Positions 4,971-7,140 of a stretch of DNA of 7,140 bases are shown here, in pieces. Location of the stretch: the NCBI GenBank assembly GCA_964644605.1, contig CAZXWS010000066.1:1-7140 (forward strand), written 5' to 3'. Positions within the stretch are counted from its first letter, which is position 1; every line of letters starts with the position of its first letter. The position numbers were made by a program, and so were the translations under genes. Source of the DNA: CAZLAJ01 sp964644605 (GTDB lineage Bacteria; Patescibacteriota; Microgenomatia; UBA1406; GWC2-37-13). A model generated the notes under the pieces. That model was not told where the DNA came from. It saw only the letters and a list, made by a program, of their open reading frames with translations, and did not search any database.

Positions 4971-6362
4971 ATGTTTAATTTAGTATCAAATTACTCTCCA
5001 ACTGGCGATCAACCACAAGCGATAGAGAAACTAAGCGCAGGTATTCAGTATGGTCTGAAAAACCAGGTGTTACTTGGTGTAACTGGATCAGGCAAAACAT
5101 TTACTATGGCAAATCTGATACGTGATTTAAACATGCCTGCTCTTATTATTTCGCACAACAAGACACTGGCAGGACAGCTTTATCAGGAAATGCGCGATTT
5201 CTTTCCGCATGATGGGGTCTCGTACTTCGTTTCTTATTATGATTATTATCAGCCGGAAGCATATATCCCTCAAACAGACACGTACATTGAAAAAGAAGCA
5301 GAAATTAACGAGTTAATTGATAAACTTCGATTGCAGTCAACGACCAATATATTAACCCGTAAAGATACCATTGTAGTTGCTTCAGTTTCGTGCATTTATA
5401 ACATTGGATCTGCAGAAGAGTATGGTAAGTTCATACTTGAATTAAATATTGGCGATCAAGCTAATTTTATTGAAATATCGAGAAGACTTGTGGCGCTGCA
5501 GTATGAACGCTCAGAATTTGAGTTCAAGCGTGGTACATTTCGTATACGTGGCTCATATATTGATATATATCCGGCTTATGAGGATTTTGGGTATAGAGTA
5601 GAGGTAAATGACGGCAAAGTATCAAGTATTAAAAAGTTCGAACCGCTGACAGGGAAAAGTGTAGAATCGACTAACGACCTGCCCGCCAGTGCCTCCGTTA
5701 CAGACACAACTAACAGTACAGCTCTATCTGCCTCTACTTCTTTAGAAGACTCTAAAAGTAAGCTTAGGCAGGCGGGTACCAGCAGCGAAAACGTCGAACG
5801 TCAAACGAGTCAAACACAACTCATAGTGTACCCTGCAAAGCAGTACATGATGGATCCGCAAGTGTTTGAAAACGGTGAGCGACAAATACGACAGGATCTT
5901 AAAATTGAGTCCGACGAATTAAAACGCTTAGGCAAAGACTTGGAAGCAAACAGACTAATCCGTAAAGTGAACTACGACTTAGAAATGATTAAAGAGGTGG
6001 GATATGTAAACGGAATAGAAAATTATTCACGATACTTCGATGGAAGAAAACCGGGTGATCCACCCTACAGTCTTTTGAATTATTTTCAAAAAGCATATGG
6101 CGATAAATACTTATTGTTTATTGACGAGTCGCATATGACAGTTCCTCAACTGAGAGCAATGTATAACGGCGATTTTTCTCGCAAAAAAACGTTGATTGAA
6201 TTTGGATTTAGATTGAAAGCATCATATGATAATCGGCCTCTTAAATTTGATGAGTTTTATAAAATTCCCCCGCATATTGTCTATGTCTCGGCAACTCCTG
6301 ATGAGTGGGAGGTAGAACAAGCTAAGCAAGAGCTTAGCTTGAAGTCAAAAATCAAAAATTAA
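4971..6362 (+). CDS. uvrB: Excinuclease ABC subunit B, truncated after helicase domain 1
   Basis: UvrB is the damage-verifying DNA helicase-like subunit of UvrABC nucleotide excision repair; it is loaded by UvrA and recruits UvrC. Visible features are the N-terminal YSPTGDQPQAI (8-18), Walker A GVTGSGKT (36-43), HNKTLAGQLY (62-71), and the strand-separating beta-hairpin SYYDYYQPEAYIPQTDTYIE (88-107). The UvrA-contacting domain 2 follows, with FEPLTGK at 223-229. After the insertion come VYPAKQYM (286-293), Walker B/DEAD-like DESH (385-388) and VYVSATP (437-443). Two oddities stand out. About 46 extra low-complexity residues sit between FEPLTGK and VYPAK. The frame also ends at residue 463 with KQELSLKSKIKN, where a usual UvrB (about 660-670) continues into VVEQ.RPTGL, helicase motifs IV-VI and the C-terminal UVR domain. 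As written it could not hydrolyse ATP productively or bind UvrC normally. The stop lies in an A-rich repeat next to foreign-looking sequence, so a chimeric join is likelier than natural truncation. Confidence 0.93.
   Translation: MFNLVSNYSPTGDQPQAIEKLSAGIQYGLKNQVLLGVTGSGKTFTMANLIRDLNMPALIISHNKTLAGQLYQEMRDFFPHDGVSYFVSYYDYYQPEAYIPQTDTYIEKEAEINELIDKLRLQSTTNILTRKDTIVVASVSCIYNIGSAEEYGKFILELNIGDQANFIEISRRLVALQYERSEFEFKRGTFRIRGSYIDIYPAYEDFGYRVEVNDGKVSSIKKFEPLTGKSVESTNDLPASASVTDTTNSTALSASTSLEDSKSKLRQAGTSSENVERQTSQTQLIVYPAKQYMMDPQVFENGERQIRQDLKIESDELKRLGKDLEANRLIRKVNYDLEMIKEVGYVNGIENYSRYFDGRKPGDPPYSLLNYFQKAYGDKYLLFIDESHMTVPQLRAMYNGDFSRKKTLIEFGFRLKASYDNRPLKFDEFYKIPPHIVYVSATPDEWEVEQAKQELSLKSKIKN
5658..5819 (+). 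other. Low-complexity in-frame insertion within uvrB
   Basis: The segment encodes residues 230-283, rich in Ser, Thr, Asn, Asp and Gln (for example SASVTDTTNSTALSASTS). The E. coli protein has only about 8 residues between its equivalent TGQ and IYP. The DNA has GC-rich borders: CCTGCCCGCC at 5678-5687 and GGCAGGCGGG at 5767-5776. These can pair in 6-bp pieces (CCTGCC with GGCAGG, or CCCGCC with GGCGGG). The insertion probably forms a disordered loop on the surface of domain 2. Origin from an inserted repeat is an inference from the border composition. Confidence 0.6.
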
Positions 6363-6371
6363 AAGTCAAAA
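6319..6371. repeat. Hairpin plus A-rich simple repeat at the uvrB 3' end; probable junction
   Basis: AAGCTAAGC (6319-6327) and GCTTAGCTT (6332-6340) form a perfect 9-bp inverted repeat with loop AAGA. It is followed by an A-rich array of AGTCAAAA / ATCAAAA / ATTAAAA units (6342-6371). The uvrB stop TAA (6360-6362) arises in this array. UvrB homology ends just before it and Bacteroidota-like coding begins just after it, so this is the likely join between two unrelated sequences. Confidence 0.65.
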
Positions 6372-7140
6372 GCCAGGAAACCTCTACCTGTTTCCTCATA
6401 CTTGGCGCAGCAGTCGGGCATTTATCTTTTTGTCATTGTTCCTTTTTCTAAGTTCAACATATGTATTCTCACAACAATCCGATGAAGTTGACCCTATGCC
6501 AGTAAAGGTGAAAGGTCAGGTTTTGAACCTCGAGGACGAATCCCCCGTTCCGAATGCGATTGTTATGAACATGAGAACGAAAACAACCATCAGTGCCGAT
6601 TTGCAGGGACGTTTCCTGATGGATGCACTCAACATCGATAGTCTTGCGGTTTCGTCGCTTGGATACTCGAAAGGAGTAGCCCGAATCCCGGCCAATTACA
6701 ACGAAATGAACGTTCTGGTGGTGTACCTGAAACCCGTCCGATTTTCGATACCTGACGTAAATGTTAAAGGTGAGCAGAAAAAGGTAAACATGGATGGAGT
6801 TCCGGTTGGAAAAGCGAATGATCTTCCTCCTGAATTGAGAGGCGATGCTTTCGACAAAAAGCCGCCGGCAATTGCTGCTGTTCTTGCTCCGGCCAGCTTC
6901 CTGCAGTACCACCTGAGTAAAAGCGAGAAAGAAAAACGGGAAACCCGAAAAGCTATTCTCTCCGAGAAACAGTGGGAAACCATTTCGCAGCTTTACAACA
7001 AAGATCTGGTAATGAAATTAACCGGACTTAACTCAGCTCAGGCCGACTATTTTATGATGTATATAAATGGCAAAGGCCTTTTAAGCCAGATGAGGAATGA
7101 ATACGATGTGCGAAACATTATAAAAGAGCAATTTAAACTT
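6364..7140 (+). CDS. Carboxypeptidase-regulatory-like envelope protein, Bacteroidota type, partial at both ends
   Basis: This frame is open from 6343 to the window end; homology-like sequence begins near 6367. No ATG precedes the signal peptide (the first ATG is at 6496, after it), so the real start was probably lost at the junction. The translation begins NLYLFPHTWRSSRA, then a hydrophobic core (FIFLSLFLFLSSTYVFS) with likely signal-peptidase cleavage near VFS-QQ. Next is a carboxypeptidase-regulatory-like beta-sandwich: VKGQVLN, SPVPNAIV, TTISADLQGRF, and IDSLAVSSLGYSKG, the usual G-V..P..A.V..T..D..G.F..DSL..S..GY pattern. It continues with a charged helical region (YHLSKSEKEKRETRKAIL) and runs off the window (IIKEQFKL). 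Such proteins are common and poorly characterised exported proteins in Bacteroidota. Function beyond export and a domain of adhesion or sensing type is unknown. Codon use and GC (29 of 60 in 6601-6660) differ from the uvrB block. Confidence 0.82.

Noticed and set aside
6469..6983. Two minus-strand open frames of 147 and 95 residues opposite the last gene.
   Set aside because: They are low-quality, arginine/serine-rich translations antisense to a plus frame that has a signal peptide and a recognisable beta-sandwich pattern.

Overview
The window looks like metagenomic DNA made of three blocks that differ in base composition and in gene-start signals. The middle block (about 1340-6345) is AT-rich. 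It carries compact, ordinary bacterial housekeeping genes: a Gre factor, HflX, RsmI, a DedA membrane protein and UvrB. None of these has a canonical Shine-Dalgarno sequence, and the gaps between them hold low-complexity A/T repeats and GC-rich hairpins. That style fits the Patescibacteria (Candidate Phyla Radiation), but this is an inference; there is no rRNA or marker gene here to prove it.

Layout. At 1-1340 there are two genes I do not recognise: a short membrane protein on + and a 193-residue protein on -. Each is followed by a clean intrinsic terminator. The - gene has a perfect AAGGAGG site and a leader of about 170 nt. A - strand cluster follows, in transcription order rsmI, an acidic 86-residue ORF, hflX, greA. 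The last three overlap by 4-17 bases, which suggests translational coupling. RsmI methylates 16S rRNA, HflX is a ribosome-splitting GTPase and Gre rescues backtracked RNA polymerase, so the cluster concerns the translation and transcription machinery. Divergent from it, after an AT-rich spacer, lies the dedA gene on +. Then comes uvrB, behind a 239-bp regulatory region with two candidate promoters. One has a palindrome matching the Gram-positive LexA (SOS) operator, lying exactly between its -35 and -10.

uvrB is odd. It carries an extra low-complexity stretch of about 46 residues in the middle. It stops at 463 residues, just after the SATP motif, so helicase domain 2 and the UvrC-binding tail are missing. 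The stop lies in an A-rich simple repeat. Directly after it, from about 6364 to the window end, runs an open frame with a signal peptide and a carboxypeptidase-regulatory-like beta-sandwich, typical of Bacteroidota envelope proteins. The simplest reading is a chimeric join, by misassembly or recombination, near 6341-6371. I found no CRISPR, tRNA, rRNA, transposase or defence system, and I do not claim a new system. The best leads are the SOS control of uvrB, the repeat-like in-frame insertion in UvrB, the junction at its 3' end, and the compositionally foreign left block.
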